Below, in pieces: positions 41,986 to 50,257 of a stretch of 64,000 bases of DNA (position 1 is the first letter of the stretch; each line of letters opens with the position of its first letter). The notes beneath the pieces are model-generated. The model did no database searches and was not told the DNA's origin. It saw nothing but the letters and a program-made list of their open reading frames with translations. Source of the stretch: Dinoroseobacter sp. (GTDB lineage Bacteria; Pseudomonadota; Alphaproteobacteria; Rhodobacterales; Rhodobacteraceae); contig JASJAW010000001.1 in assembly GCA_030066795.1 (NCBI GenBank), positions 124,001 through 188,000 on the forward strand. The letters are read 5' to 3'. The translations under genes were made by a program, and so were the position numbers.

Positions 41986-43440
41986 ATGGCATTTGACTAC
42001 GATCTGTTCGTCATCGGAGGGGGCTCCGGGGGCGTCCGGGCCGCGCGCGTCGCAGCAGCTGAAGGCGCGAAAGTCGCGCTAGCTGAGGAGTACCGTATGG
42101 GGGGCACCTGCGTAATCCGCGGATGTGTTCCCAAAAAATTGATGGTCTTCGCCTCGTCTTACCGTGAGTCCTTCGCCGATGCGCGAGCGTATGGCTGGGA
42201 TGTTGCGGATGGAACATTTGACTGGCCAGGTTTTCGCACGCATCTCCACAAGGAACTGGATCGTTTGGAGCAGGTCTATCGTGGATTGCTGGACGGATCA
42301 AAAGTTCAGATTTTCGATGCCCGCGCGCGTCTGAAAGACCCACATACTGTAGTGCTCTCGACAGGGGAAGAGCGTACCGCAAAGCACATTCTCGTCGCCA
42401 CCGGAGGTCGCCCGTCCGCACCCAGTATTCCGAATGCTCATCTGGGCATTTCATCTAATGAGATCTTTCTAATGGACAAAATGCCCAAGTCCATTTTGAT
42501 CGTTGGGGGTGGATATATAGCTTGTGAGTTTGCGTGTATTCTCAATGGCTTGGGGGTTAAGGTCACGCAGTATTACCGTGGTGCGCAGATCTTGCGAGGG
42601 TTTGACGACGAAGCGCGCGGGCTGGTCGCTGAGATGATGCGCGATAGGGGCATCGATCTGCATCTCGGAACGAATGTTTTGACGATGCGCGCGGCGGACA
42701 CGGAAGATCTGGCCTCCGCAACATTTACCGGGTCTGATCCGGCAATGGGCGCTGCCTCTTCCGATGCTGCGATACCGATTTCGGACGCGGAGTATTCCGG
42801 GCCAGTCTGGACCAAAGCCACCAATGGCACAGAGAAAGTGTTTGATGCAGTGCTTTTTGCGACAGGTCGAACGCCAAACACCGATGATCTGGGGCTCGGT
42901 GAAGCTGGCGTAAAAGTTGGCCGTCGGGGCGAAGTCGTGGTCGACGAATACTCGCAATCCAATATTCCATCGGTGTACGCGATCGGGGATGTCACAAACC
43001 GCGTGCAACTGACGCCGGTCGCGATCCGTGAGGGCATGGCGTTTGTTGAAACAGTATTCAAAGGCAATCCAACCAAGCCGGATCACGACCTGATTCCATC
43101 GGCGATTTTCACGCAACCCGAAATGGGCACTGTCGGGTTGAGCGAGGAGGAGGCGCGCGACCAAGAACCGATAGAGGTCTATTGCACGTCGTTCCGCCCC
43201 ATGCAGACGGCGTTTGCCGGACGTTCCGACCGGGTCTTGATGAAGCTGGTTGTTAGTCTTGAGACGCGAAAGGTCCTGGGCTGCCATATTGTCGCGCCGC
43301 AAGCGGGCGAAATGATCCAGTTAGCGGGTGTGGCGGTCAAAATGGGAGCCACTAAAGAAGATTTTGATCGCGTCTGTGCGGTCCATCCAACGATCTCGGA
43401 AGAGCTTGTGACGATGAAAACTCCGGTGAGGACGGCTTGA
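41986..43440 (+). CDS. gor: Glutathione-disulfide reductase with an internal insertion
   Basis: A 484-residue flavoprotein disulfide reductase. The ATG at 41986 follows CAGGAG. FAD site DLFVIGGGSGGVRAARVA, redox pair Cys42-Cys47 (GGTCVIRGCVPKK), NADP site ILIVGGGYIACEFA and the C-terminal HPTISEEL with the catalytic His identify glutathione reductase. It is about 30 residues longer than most; the extra part lies between LTMRAAD and VFDAVLFATGR (around residues 232-285) and is rich in Ala, Ser, Asp and Gly. It reduces GSSG with NADPH in the cytoplasm. The rpiA-gor order links NADPH-related metabolism. Confidence 0.92.
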   Translation: MAFDYDLFVIGGGSGGVRAARVAAAEGAKVALAEEYRMGGTCVIRGCVPKKLMVFASSYRESFADARAYGWDVADGTFDWPGFRTHLHKELDRLEQVYRGLLDGSKVQIFDARARLKDPHTVVLSTGEERTAKHILVATGGRPSAPSIPNAHLGISSNEIFLMDKMPKSILIVGGGYIACEFACILNGLGVKVTQYYRGAQILRGFDDEARGLVAEMMRDRGIDLHLGTNVLTMRAADTEDLASATFTGSDPAMGAASSDAAIPISDAEYSGPVWTKATNGTEKVFDAVLFATGRTPNTDDLGLGEAGVKVGRRGEVVVDEYSQSNIPSVYAIGDVTNRVQLTPVAIREGMAFVETVFKGNPTKPDHDLIPSAIFTQPEMGTVGLSEEEARDQEPIEVYCTSFRPMQTAFAGRSDRVLMKLVVSLETRKVLGCHIVAPQAGEMIQLAGVAVKMGATKEDFDRVCAVHPTISEELVTMKTPVRTA

Positions 43441-43504
43441 TAATCGGGCCGGCACAACCATGTCCAACAACAACGACACCTTTGGTGAATGACAAGGAAA
43501 GCTG

Positions 43505-44650
43505 ATGGCGAATAATTCCGGTGGACCCTGGGGCGGCGGTGGCAACCGCGGCGGGGGCGACGACCGCGGAAATGGTGGCCCGGGCCGACGGCCGGGGCAG
43601 GGGGGCGATAACCCACAGATCCCAGAAATCGACGAGATCATGAAGAAGGGTCAGGAGCAGCTGCGCGTCCTTATGGGCGGCCGTGGCGGCAATGGCTCGA
43701 ACCGCGGAGGCGGTGGCGGTGAAGGCCCAAGATTGACCAAAGGCACCGTCGGGATTGGCGCGCTTCTATTACTTGGTCTTTGGGCCTTTACCTCGTTCTA
43801 CACGGTGCGTCCTGAAGAACAGTCGGTGGAATTGTTCCTCGGTGAGTATTCGGCAACCGGAAACCCGGGTCTCAACTTCGCACCCTGGCCTTTGGTTACG
43901 GCTGAGGTTATCCCGGTGACGCGCGAAAACACGATTGAGATCGGTGTTGGGCGCGGTGCCCAGAGGGGTGACGATGGCCTGATGCTGACCACCGACGAAA
44001 ACATCGTCGACATTGACTTCGAAGTAATCTGGAACATCACCGACCCTGCTGCGTTCCTCTTCAACCTGCGCGACGGCGAAGCAACGGTCCGTGCGGTGTC
44101 GGAAGCCTCCATGCGCGAAGTGATCGCCCAGTCTGAACTGGCGCCGATCCTGAACCGGGATCGAGAGCTGATCGCCCAGCAGGTGCAGGAGTTGATCCAG
44201 AGCACACTCGACAGCTACGAATCTGGCATCAACATCGTGCGTCTGAACCTTGACCGTGCCGACCCGCCAGCCGAAGTGATCGACGCCTTCCGCGACGTTC
44301 AGGCAGCCGAACAGGAACGTGACCGTCTGGAACGACAGGCCGACGCCTATGCCAACCGTGTACTTGCGGGTGCACGCGGTGAAGCCGCTCAGCTTCTTGA
44401 AGAGGCCGAAGCCTATCGTGCGCAGGTTGTGAACGAGGCTGAAGGTGAAGCAAGCCGCTTCCTTGCAGTTCTTGAAGAATACCAAAACGCGCCCGAAGTG
44501 ACCCGCAAGCGTCTTTATATTGAAACGATCGAGAAAGTTCTCGGGGATGTCGACAAGGTGATCCTTGATGAAGGTTCCAGTGGCTCCGGCCAAGGCGTCG
44601 TGCCCTACCTTCCATTGAACGAACTTCGTCGCCCGCAGGAGACCAACTAA
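43505..44650 (+). CDS. hflK: HflK, SPFH-domain regulator of FtsH
   Basis: A 381-residue HflK: a long Gly/Arg/Asn-rich N-terminus (residues 1-75), one membrane helix (GIGALLLLGLWAFTSFY), then the prohibitin-like SPFH domain (VRPEEQSVELFLGEY, PWPLVTAEVIPV, EVIWNITDPAAFLF) and a coiled coil with repeated ERDRLERQADAYANRVLAGA-type sequence. HflK and HflC form a large inner-membrane cage that restrains the FtsH protease. Its stop overlaps the hflC start. Confidence 0.94.
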   Translation: MANNSGGPWGGGGNRGGGDDRGNGGPGRRPGQGGDNPQIPEIDEIMKKGQEQLRVLMGGRGGNGSNRGGGGGEGPRLTKGTVGIGALLLLGLWAFTSFYTVRPEEQSVELFLGEYSATGNPGLNFAPWPLVTAEVIPVTRENTIEIGVGRGAQRGDDGLMLTTDENIVDIDFEVIWNITDPAAFLFNLRDGEATVRAVSEASMREVIAQSELAPILNRDRELIAQQVQELIQSTLDSYESGINIVRLNLDRADPPAEVIDAFRDVQAAEQERDRLERQADAYANRVLAGARGEAAQLLEEAEAYRAQVVNEAEGEASRFLAVLEEYQNAPEVTRKRLYIETIEKVLGDVDKVILDEGSSGSGQGVVPYLPLNELRRPQETN

Positions 44651-45534
44651 TGAAAAAAGCAGGTTTTCTGATCCCCGCTCTGGTGATCGCAGGCGCGATT
44701 GCTTTAAGCGCCCTCTTTATTGTAGACGAACGCGAGAAAGCCCTCGTTCTCCAGTTCGGCCAGATCAAGGCCGTAAAGGAAGATCCCGGCTTGGCGTTTA
44801 AAATCCCTATTATTCAAGAGGTTGTGCGTTACGACGACAGGATCTTGTCGCTCGATACGCAGCCAATCGAAGTTACGCCGTCAGATGACCGTCGTTTGGT
44901 CGTGGATGCCTTCGCGCGCTACCGGATTGCAGACGTGGTTCAATTCCGGCAGGCCGTCGGTGTTGGTGGCATGCAGGCCGCAGAACAGCGTCTTGAGGGT
45001 ATTCTGAACCCGACCATCCGGGCTGTCCTTGGCGCCGAAGGGGTGACTTCGAACACAATCCTGTCACCCGAGCGGGCTGTTCTTGCAGCACGGATCACAT
45101 CGGGCGTGCGCTCGCGAGCAGCAGCGATCGGTCTTGAAGTCGTCGATGTGCGGCTCAAGCAAACCAACCTGCCACCTCAAAACTTGGACGCAACGTTTGC
45201 CCGGATGCGCGCAGAGCGTGAACGGGAAGCGGCGGACGAAATCGCTCGTGGGGAAGAGGCCGCGCAGCGGGTACGCGCGCAGGCTGATCGTACTGTGGTT
45301 GAGCTCGTCTCCGAAAGCCAGCGGGAAGCAGAAATCACCCGTGGTGAGGCGGACGCTGAGCGCAACCGCGTGTTCGCGGAGGCTTATGGAAGAGATCAAG
45401 GGTTCTTTGAATTCTATCGCTCTTTGACGGCATATGAGCGGTCGTTGCGCGGATCGAACTCGTCGATGGTTATAACTCCGGACAGCGAGTTTTTTGACTA
45501 TCTCGACGGGGCTACGCCACGCCGGGATCGCTGA
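44650..45534 (+). CDS. hflC: HflC, SPFH-domain partner of HflK
   Basis: A 294-residue HflC: N-terminal membrane helix (LIPALVIAGAIALSALFIV), SPFH domain beginning VDEREKALVLQFGQIKAV with YDDRILSLDTQPIEV, a charged coiled coil (AREREAADEIARGEEAAQRV as ARMRAEREREAADEIARGEE) and the C-terminal GFFEFYRSLTAYERSL characteristic of HflC. It overlaps hflK and the DUF2065 gene by 1 nt each, so the three are coupled. Confidence 0.94.
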   Translation: MKKAGFLIPALVIAGAIALSALFIVDEREKALVLQFGQIKAVKEDPGLAFKIPIIQEVVRYDDRILSLDTQPIEVTPSDDRRLVVDAFARYRIADVVQFRQAVGVGGMQAAEQRLEGILNPTIRAVLGAEGVTSNTILSPERAVLAARITSGVRSRAAAIGLEVVDVRLKQTNLPPQNLDATFARMRAEREREAADEIARGEEAAQRVRAQADRTVVELVSESQREAEITRGEADAERNRVFAEAYGRDQGFFEFYRSLTAYERSLRGSNSSMVITPDSEFFDYLDGATPRRDR

Positions 45535-45728
45535 TGTCTGTATGGATCATCGCCTTCGGGCTGGTGTTCGTGATCGAGGGGCTGGTGTTCGCACTGGCCC
45601 CTTCGCGTATAGAGGACGTGTTGCGTATTTTCTCGGAAATGCCGACTGACATACGCCGGAAGCTCGGACTGAGCGCGGTCGCGTTCGGAGTCGTGCTTGT
45701 CTGGATCGGGAAAAGCCTTGTAGGCTGA
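45534..45728 (+). CDS. DUF2065 small membrane protein (YjeT-like)
   Basis: A 64-residue protein with two membrane helices (WIIAFGLVFVIEGLVFALAP and LSAVAFGVVLVWIGKSL). DUF2065 genes commonly follow hflKC. Its ATG overlaps the hflC stop, which suggests a role with the HflKC-FtsH complex; no activity is known. Confidence 0.88.
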   Translation: MSVWIIAFGLVFVIEGLVFALAPSRIEDVLRIFSEMPTDIRRKLGLSAVAFGVVLVWIGKSLVG

Positions 45729-45912
45729 TCGCGAGGCCCTACGTGTACCGGTACCGTGTAACGTAAAATCACGTCAGTGTGACGGTGCGAGATTTGTCCT
45801 GGTGTTGCATATCCGTCGAGTCACACGACATGTAGATGCAGGTGGTATCAGTCCGCTACAGGAACGACAGGACCGGCCCCGGACGCGGCGGTCCAATAAG
45901 GAGGACGCTCGA
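45729..45912 (+). promoter_or_regulatory. Leader between DUF2065 and the Do-type protease gene
   Basis: A 184-nt gap holding the 10-bp palindrome GTACCGGTAC at 45745-45754 and a CGTCA-gtg-TGACG repeat near 45772-45784. It could carry a separate promoter for the protease gene; no -35/-10 pair is clear. Confidence 0.3.
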
Positions 45913-47406
45913 GTGTACGATCCGAAACAAGAAACTAAGGTGGCGGTCGCCGTGCGAGACCACGCGCCGCTGCGCCCCATTCACGCCTTGGCCGCGCTCA
46001 TGCTGGGGCTTGTGCTGCTGCTGGCGCAGGCAATTGCCGCCCATGCCCGCGATATGCCGGGCAGCTTCGCCGATCTTGCTGAGTCCGTCAGCCCGGCCGT
46101 TGTCAACATCACAACATCAACGAACGTGTCCATGCCCGGCGGTCCGGCTCCGATAGTTCCGGAGGGCTCTCCACTGGAAGACTTCTTCGAGGACTTCATG
46201 GAGCGCCAGCAAGAGCAGGGACGACCAGAACAACGTCGCCAGCGCCGTTCCAATGCACTGGGCTCGGGTTTTGTGATCTCTGAAGATGGCTTCATTGTCA
46301 CGAACAACCACGTAATCGAACAGGCCGATGAGATCCAGATTGAGTTCTTTTCGGGTGAAGAACTGGTCGCAAAAGTCATCGGAACTGACCCCAACACCGA
46401 CATTGCGCTTCTGAAGGTTGAAAGCGATGAACCGCTCCCCTTCGTGCAGTTCGCAGACAGTGATGTTGCCCGTGTTGGAGACTGGGTCATGGCTGTTGGT
46501 AACCCGCTTGGCCAAGGCTTTTCCGTCTCCACCGGGATTGTTTCGGCGCGCAATCGTGCATTGTCAGGCAGCTACGATGACTACATCCAGACGGACGCGG
46601 CCATTAACCGTGGTAACTCGGGAGGGCCACTGTTTAACATGGATGGAGACGTTATTGGCGTGAACACCGCGATCTTGTCGCCAAATGGCGGCTCGATCGG
46701 GATCGGCTTTTCCATGGCCTCCAACGTCGTAACACGTGTTGTTGACCAGCTTCAGGAGTTCGGGGAAACTCGCCGCGGCTGGCTCGGTGTGCGGATTCAG
46801 GACGTGACTGATGATGTTGCTGAAGCGCTTGGGCTTGCGGCTGCCAGCGGGGCTTTGGTCACTGATGTGCCACCGGGGCCGTCGGCTGACGCCGGCGTGC
46901 AGGCAGGGGATGTGATTATCACCTTCGATGGAAGCGAAGTCGAAGACACCCGTGAACTCGTCCGCATTGTCGGAAACACCGAGGTGGGCAAAGCCGTCCG
47001 CGTTGTTGTTTTCCGCGAAGGCGCGACCCAGACCCTTCTTGTCACGCTTGGCCGTCGCGAGGAAGCCGAGCGGACCTTCCCGGCATCGGCACCTGCGGAT
47101 GAGCCCATTCAGGAAGAAATCATGGGTCTGACCGTGTCGGAGTTATCGGAAGAGTTGCGCGAGCAATTGGGGCTGGCGAGCGGTGCCGAGGGTCTTGTCG
47201 TTGCAGATATCGACGAAACCTCAGAGGCGTTTGAGAAAGGCCTGCGCGCGGGCGACCTGATCACTGAAGCGGGCCAGCAGAAGGTTGGCTCTCCTAGTGA
47301 CCTTGAAGAACAGATTGAGGCTGCCCGCGAAGCTGGTCGAAAGTCGATCCTGCTGTTGGTACGCCGTGATGGCGAACCGCGTTTTGTGGCGCTGTCTGTC
47401 GGCTAA
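45913..47406 (+). CDS. degP: Periplasmic Do-type serine protease (DegP/MucD-like)
   Basis: A 497-residue HtrA protease. I start at the GTG at 45913 with AAGGAGG 7-8 nt upstream; the first 40 residues precede a signal sequence (LAALMLGLVLLLAQAIAAHA). Catalytic triad: His133 (TNNHVIE), Asp163 (NTDIALLKV) and Ser236 (GNSGGPLF). Two PDZ domains follow (starting near RRGWLGVRIQDV and near EIMGLTVSEL). It degrades or refolds damaged envelope proteins. Placed after hflKC, it completes a membrane/envelope quality-control cluster. A terminator follows directly. Confidence 0.93.
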   Translation: MYDPKQETKVAVAVRDHAPLRPIHALAALMLGLVLLLAQAIAAHARDMPGSFADLAESVSPAVVNITTSTNVSMPGGPAPIVPEGSPLEDFFEDFMERQQEQGRPEQRRQRRSNALGSGFVISEDGFIVTNNHVIEQADEIQIEFFSGEELVAKVIGTDPNTDIALLKVESDEPLPFVQFADSDVARVGDWVMAVGNPLGQGFSVSTGIVSARNRALSGSYDDYIQTDAAINRGNSGGPLFNMDGDVIGVNTAILSPNGGSIGIGFSMASNVVTRVVDQLQEFGETRRGWLGVRIQDVTDDVAEALGLAAASGALVTDVPPGPSADAGVQAGDVIITFDGSEVEDTRELVRIVGNTEVGKAVRVVVFREGATQTLLVTLGRREEAERTFPASAPADEPIQEEIMGLTVSELSEELREQLGLASGAEGLVVADIDETSEAFEKGLRAGDLITEAGQQKVGSPSDLEEQIEAAREAGRKSILLLVRRDGEPRFVALSVG

Positions 47407-47428
47407 CTTTTCCTTCTGAACATCTAGA

Positions 47429-47456
47429 AAAGCTCCGTCTCTGACGGGGCTTTTTT
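47429..47456 (+). terminator. Intrinsic terminator after the Do-type protease
   Basis: An 11-bp stem AAAGCTCCGTC/GACGGGGCTTT with one T-G pair, a 3-nt loop and a six-T run lies 23 nt after the protease stop codon and ends the hflKC-degP unit. Confidence 0.85.
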
Positions 47457-47812
47457 CATGTTTTTCTGATGGAACTATCTTCCGGCTCTAGACGAAAACG
47501 CACTTCGATCATGCGTGCGATACCTGAAAGACCGCCAATCAGTTTGCCAGTCCGGATGCCGCTGTTGGGAACTGTAGCAAATCCACAAGGGCGACCGCCC
47601 ATCGATAGCTATATTTGAGTTTCCGAACGGGTTGGCGCCGTTTGATTACCAGCCAAGCCACGTGGAGCTCGGTCAAAGAAAAATCCGGCATTGCGCCGAA
47701 CTGGTGCACCCCCGGGGCCACTACCGAGGTTCTTCGGACAAACGTCCTTGGCGTATTTGGTAGATTGGCAGAACTTGAAAAAGCGCTGCCAATCTACCCG
47801 GTCCGATGTCGG
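47457..47812. other. Intergenic stretch without a recognisable gene
   Basis: About 356 nt lie between the terminator and the membrane SHOCT gene. A 60-codon minus-strand frame (47539-47721, GTG start) containing SLTELHVAWLVIKRRQPVRK looks protein-like in part but has no ribosome site and no family match by eye; it may be a degraded gene. The right end has a strong hairpin (listed separately). Confidence 0.45.
47759..47798 (-). repeat. Perfect 13-bp hairpin 3' of the SHOCT-protein gene
   Basis: GGTAGATTGGCAG (47759-47771) is exactly repeated in inverse at 47786-47798 with a 14-nt A-rich spacer. It starts about 15 nt after the stop of the leftward gene ending at 47813. There is no T-run after it in either direction, so it may be a 3' stability hairpin, a Rho-associated stop or a leftover mobile-element end. 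Confidence 0.6.
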
Positions 47813-48202
47813 TCAGGTGCCTAGGACTTTCGCTTTTTGCGCTGCGAATTCCTCTTCAGTCAAAACACCTTTTTCCTTAAGCGTGGCCAACCGTTCCAGC
47901 TCGTCCGCAGCCGAAACTTGCGCGACCGATCGAATATAATCGCGCTGTGCATCTTCCATCTTCCCCATTGTTTCGATGTTGCGCGCTTCCATCTTGTCTC
48001 CGCGGAGCAGAAGGTAAGTCAGCACGCCGAGCCATGGAATGATGATCACGAAACCGACCCAAAGAGCCTTAGCAAACCCGTTCATATCCTTGGAACGGAA
48101 AATGTCTGAGACAACCGAAATCACCACCCAGAACCAGGCGACCATCAGGAACATCCAAAAGATGAACCAAATTATATCAAAAAATCCAATGCTCTCTTCC
48201 AT
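47813..48202 (-). CDS. Membrane protein with PLDc_N-like segment and C-terminal SHOCT domain
   Basis: A 129-residue protein starting at the ATG at 48202 (preceded by GAAAGGG). Two membrane helices (IIWFIFWMFLMVAWFWVVIS and LWVGFVIIIPWLGVLTYLLL) match the PLDc_N/NosY-like double-helix anchor, and the end (DELERLATLKEKGVLTEEEF, AAQKAKVL) is a SHOCT oligomerisation motif. Such proteins are common, small and poorly characterised, probably scaffolds at the inner membrane. Confidence 0.85.
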   Translation of the reverse strand: MEESIGFFDIIWFIFWMFLMVAWFWVVISVVSDIFRSKDMNGFAKALWVGFVIIIPWLGVLTYLLLRGDKMEARNIETMGKMEDAQRDYIRSVAQVSAADELERLATLKEKGVLTEEEFAAQKAKVLGT

Positions 48203-48297
48203 GCCAAGGCCCTTTCTGTGCGCAAGAGACAAAATCACCTGCGCTTAAAGGAGCATCTGTGTGACAGAAAAGAAAGCCTTTTGTCCGCCGTAGTCTT

Positions 48298-48732
48298 TCA
48301 GTCTTGGTTTGTAACAGACCCAAACGCCGCGCCAGGTGTAGCTGGCTTCATCCGGATCAGTCTGCTGTCCGCTACGGCAGCTTGGCGATGGCGGACAGCT
48401 TTCCTATATGCTTCGTCACGCAGCATTTCCACAAAGGCCGCGACGCTGGGGTACTCGGCGATGAAGGCCAAGTCCCAGGACTTCTCCTGCGGGCCGATCA
48501 GCATCAGTTCCGGCGTGCCCAGCCAGACCTGCCGCCCGCCGAGCCGCTGGAAGATTGGCGCGCTCTCACGCGCGTAGTTCGCATACGCCGCCGTCCCGGT
48601 CGTCTCAGTGCCGTCGTCATAAGCCGCCACCTCCCGAAATTGGATCAGGTTCAGCATGTGTACCGGGCCAGGGCGGTCCATCTCGCGGAACGCCGCGAAA
48701 CTCTCGCGGGTCGGGTCGATGTAAGCGGGCAC
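48298..48732 (-). CDS. DUF1330-family protein
   Basis: A 144-residue dimeric ferredoxin-like-fold protein of DUF1330 type: GPVHMLNLIQFREVA, then AYANYARESAPIFQRLGGRQ, SWDLAFIAEYPSVAAFVEML and AYRKAVRHRQAAVADSRLI. It lies 3 nt after yciB in the same direction. No enzymatic function is established for the family. Confidence 0.82.
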   Translation of the reverse strand: MPAYIDPTRESFAAFREMDRPGPVHMLNLIQFREVAAYDDGTETTGTAAYANYARESAPIFQRLGGRQVWLGTPELMLIGPQEKSWDLAFIAEYPSVAAFVEMLRDEAYRKAVRHRQAAVADSRLIRMKPATPGAAFGSVTNQD

Positions 48733-48735
48733 CGG

Positions 48736-49335
48736 TCAATCTTCCTCGAGGCTGTAGCGCTCGAGCATCTTGGCTTGGGCGATGAAGAAGGCAAAAAGGC
48801 AGGCGGGCAGGGCGAAGGTTTCGAACTTCACCCAGAACTCGGTGGACATCGTGCGCCATACGACTTCATTCGCGACCGCCATAACACCAAACATTGCGGT
48901 GAGACGGCGCGTTAGGATCATCCAGCCTTCCTCCGCGATGGGCATCATGTCTTCCATCACATAGGCAAGATAAGACTGCCCTCGCAGCAGCCCGATGCCG
49001 AGAAGCCCGGCAAAGAGCGCATAGACGATCGTCGTTTTCATCTTGAAGAAGGCTTCATTGTTAAAAATCACCGTGAGTGCGCCGAAAACGATCACCATCA
49101 CGGCGGTGACGATCTGCATTTTGCTGAGCTTGCCCGTCAGCCACCAAAGCACCGACATCGACAGAAATAGCACCGGGATGAAAGCGGTCGTGGCAACGAT
49201 GAACCCGCTGTATTCGCGTCCGAGGATCAGGAAGGTCTCGTCCTTGATCCGCATATAGCCGACGAAGAATAACAGGACCGGGCCTAGCTCCAGCCCCATT
49301 TTCAGCCACGGGTTGATCGGTTTGTGCTCTGCCAT
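48736..49335 (-). CDS. yciB: Inner-membrane septation protein A (YciB/IspZ)
   Basis: A 199-residue protein with five or six membrane helices. It starts MAEHKPINPWLKMGLELGPV, has the conserved GLELGPVLLFFVGY and FNNEAFFKMKTTIVYALFA and ends FVKFETFALPACLFAFFIAQ. YciB proteins affect cell-envelope and septum integrity; the original IspZ name reflects an intracellular septation defect in Shigella. It sits between DUF1330 and EamA genes in a leftward unit with ftsY, a typical alphaproteobacterial neighbourhood. Confidence 0.92.
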   Translation of the reverse strand: MAEHKPINPWLKMGLELGPVLLFFVGYMRIKDETFLILGREYSGFIVATTAFIPVLFLSMSVLWWLTGKLSKMQIVTAVMVIVFGALTVIFNNEAFFKMKTTIVYALFAGLLGIGLLRGQSYLAYVMEDMMPIAEEGWMILTRRLTAMFGVMAVANEVVWRTMSTEFWVKFETFALPACLFAFFIAQAKMLERYSLEED

Positions 49336-49347
49336 GCGCGGGTTCCT

Positions 49348-50250
49348 TTAGCCTCCCGCTTCAACTATCACAGCGCCGGCTGCGATCAATGCCATCAGGA
49401 CAAGTCGTCTGGGCCCAACCGTCTCTTTCAGGAAGATCCAGCCGATCGCCGCGGCAAAGACAGTGGAGGTTTCACGCAGGATCGCCGCCTCGCCCACCTT
49501 GTCGAGCCGGGTGGCAAGCATCACAGATCCAAAACTGCCGAAGGCGACAAAGGCGCCAGCAACGCCGCGGCGCATCAGCGGCCCCAAGTCGGGCGGATCT
49601 TGCATGCGCCTCCACCGCCACCAGGCGATCAAAGGGAAATCCAAGCTGCACAACAAGAAGAACCACGCGATGAAGGTGAACGGGTTCGGGATCGCGCGGA
49701 TCGCATAGGCGTCATAAGTGGTATAGAGCGCCACGAAGCCGCCTGTGAGCACCGCGAAGGCGAGAGCGGGACCAAGGCTTTCACGACCCTGGTTCAAGAA
49801 CAGGTAGTTATAGAGTGCGAGACCAAAAATCCCTGTCAGCAACACCGCCACGCCCAGCCATTGGGTGGCATTGAAGGTCTCGCCAAAAATTAGCCAGGCG
49901 CCGAAGACGGTGAACAGCGGGCCTGTGCCGCGGACGACAGGGTACACGACTGTGAACGCGCCGCGTTCATAGGCCAGAGCCATCCCAAGCTTATAGATGA
50001 AATGGATCACCATGGCGCCGACCATCAGGAGCCACTCGGACCCTTGCGGCCACGGAACGATCAAGAGAGCGACCGGGAGTGACAAAACGACGGCGGCCGC
50101 ATCAATGGCGCCGCGCGCCAGCCACGGGTCATGCCGGCCCTTCTGAATGGCCCCAAAGACCGCGTGAAGAAACGCCGCCGAGAGCGCGAGGATCAGCGCA
50201 AGCGTTTCGCCGGTGGGTGTTCCGGCGACGGAGACGATCCAGTCGCCCAT
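49348..50250 (-). CDS. EamA/DMT-family transporter
   Basis: A 300-residue protein with about ten membrane helices in two EamA repeats (ALILALSAAFLHAVFGAIQK in the first; VLTGGFVALYTTYDAYAIRA starting the second) and FGAWLIFGETFNATQWLGVA at a repeat end. These carriers export amino acids or small metabolites. It is 8 nt downstream of ftsY and 13 nt upstream of yciB, so the three appear cotranscribed. Confidence 0.87.
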   Translation of the reverse strand: MGDWIVSVAGTPTGETLALILALSAAFLHAVFGAIQKGRHDPWLARGAIDAAAVVLSLPVALLIVPWPQGSEWLLMVGAMVIHFIYKLGMALAYERGAFTVVYPVVRGTGPLFTVFGAWLIFGETFNATQWLGVAVLLTGIFGLALYNYLFLNQGRESLGPALAFAVLTGGFVALYTTYDAYAIRAIPNPFTFIAWFFLLCSLDFPLIAWWRWRRMQDPPDLGPLMRRGVAGAFVAFGSFGSVMLATRLDKVGEAAILRETSTVFAAAIGWIFLKETVGPRRLVLMALIAAGAVIVEAGG

Positions 50251-50257
50251 CGCGTGG

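Noticed and set aside
47539..47721. 60-codon minus-strand frame in the gap after degP
   Set aside because: GTG start without a ribosome site, no family match; kept only as a possible decayed gene within the gap entry.
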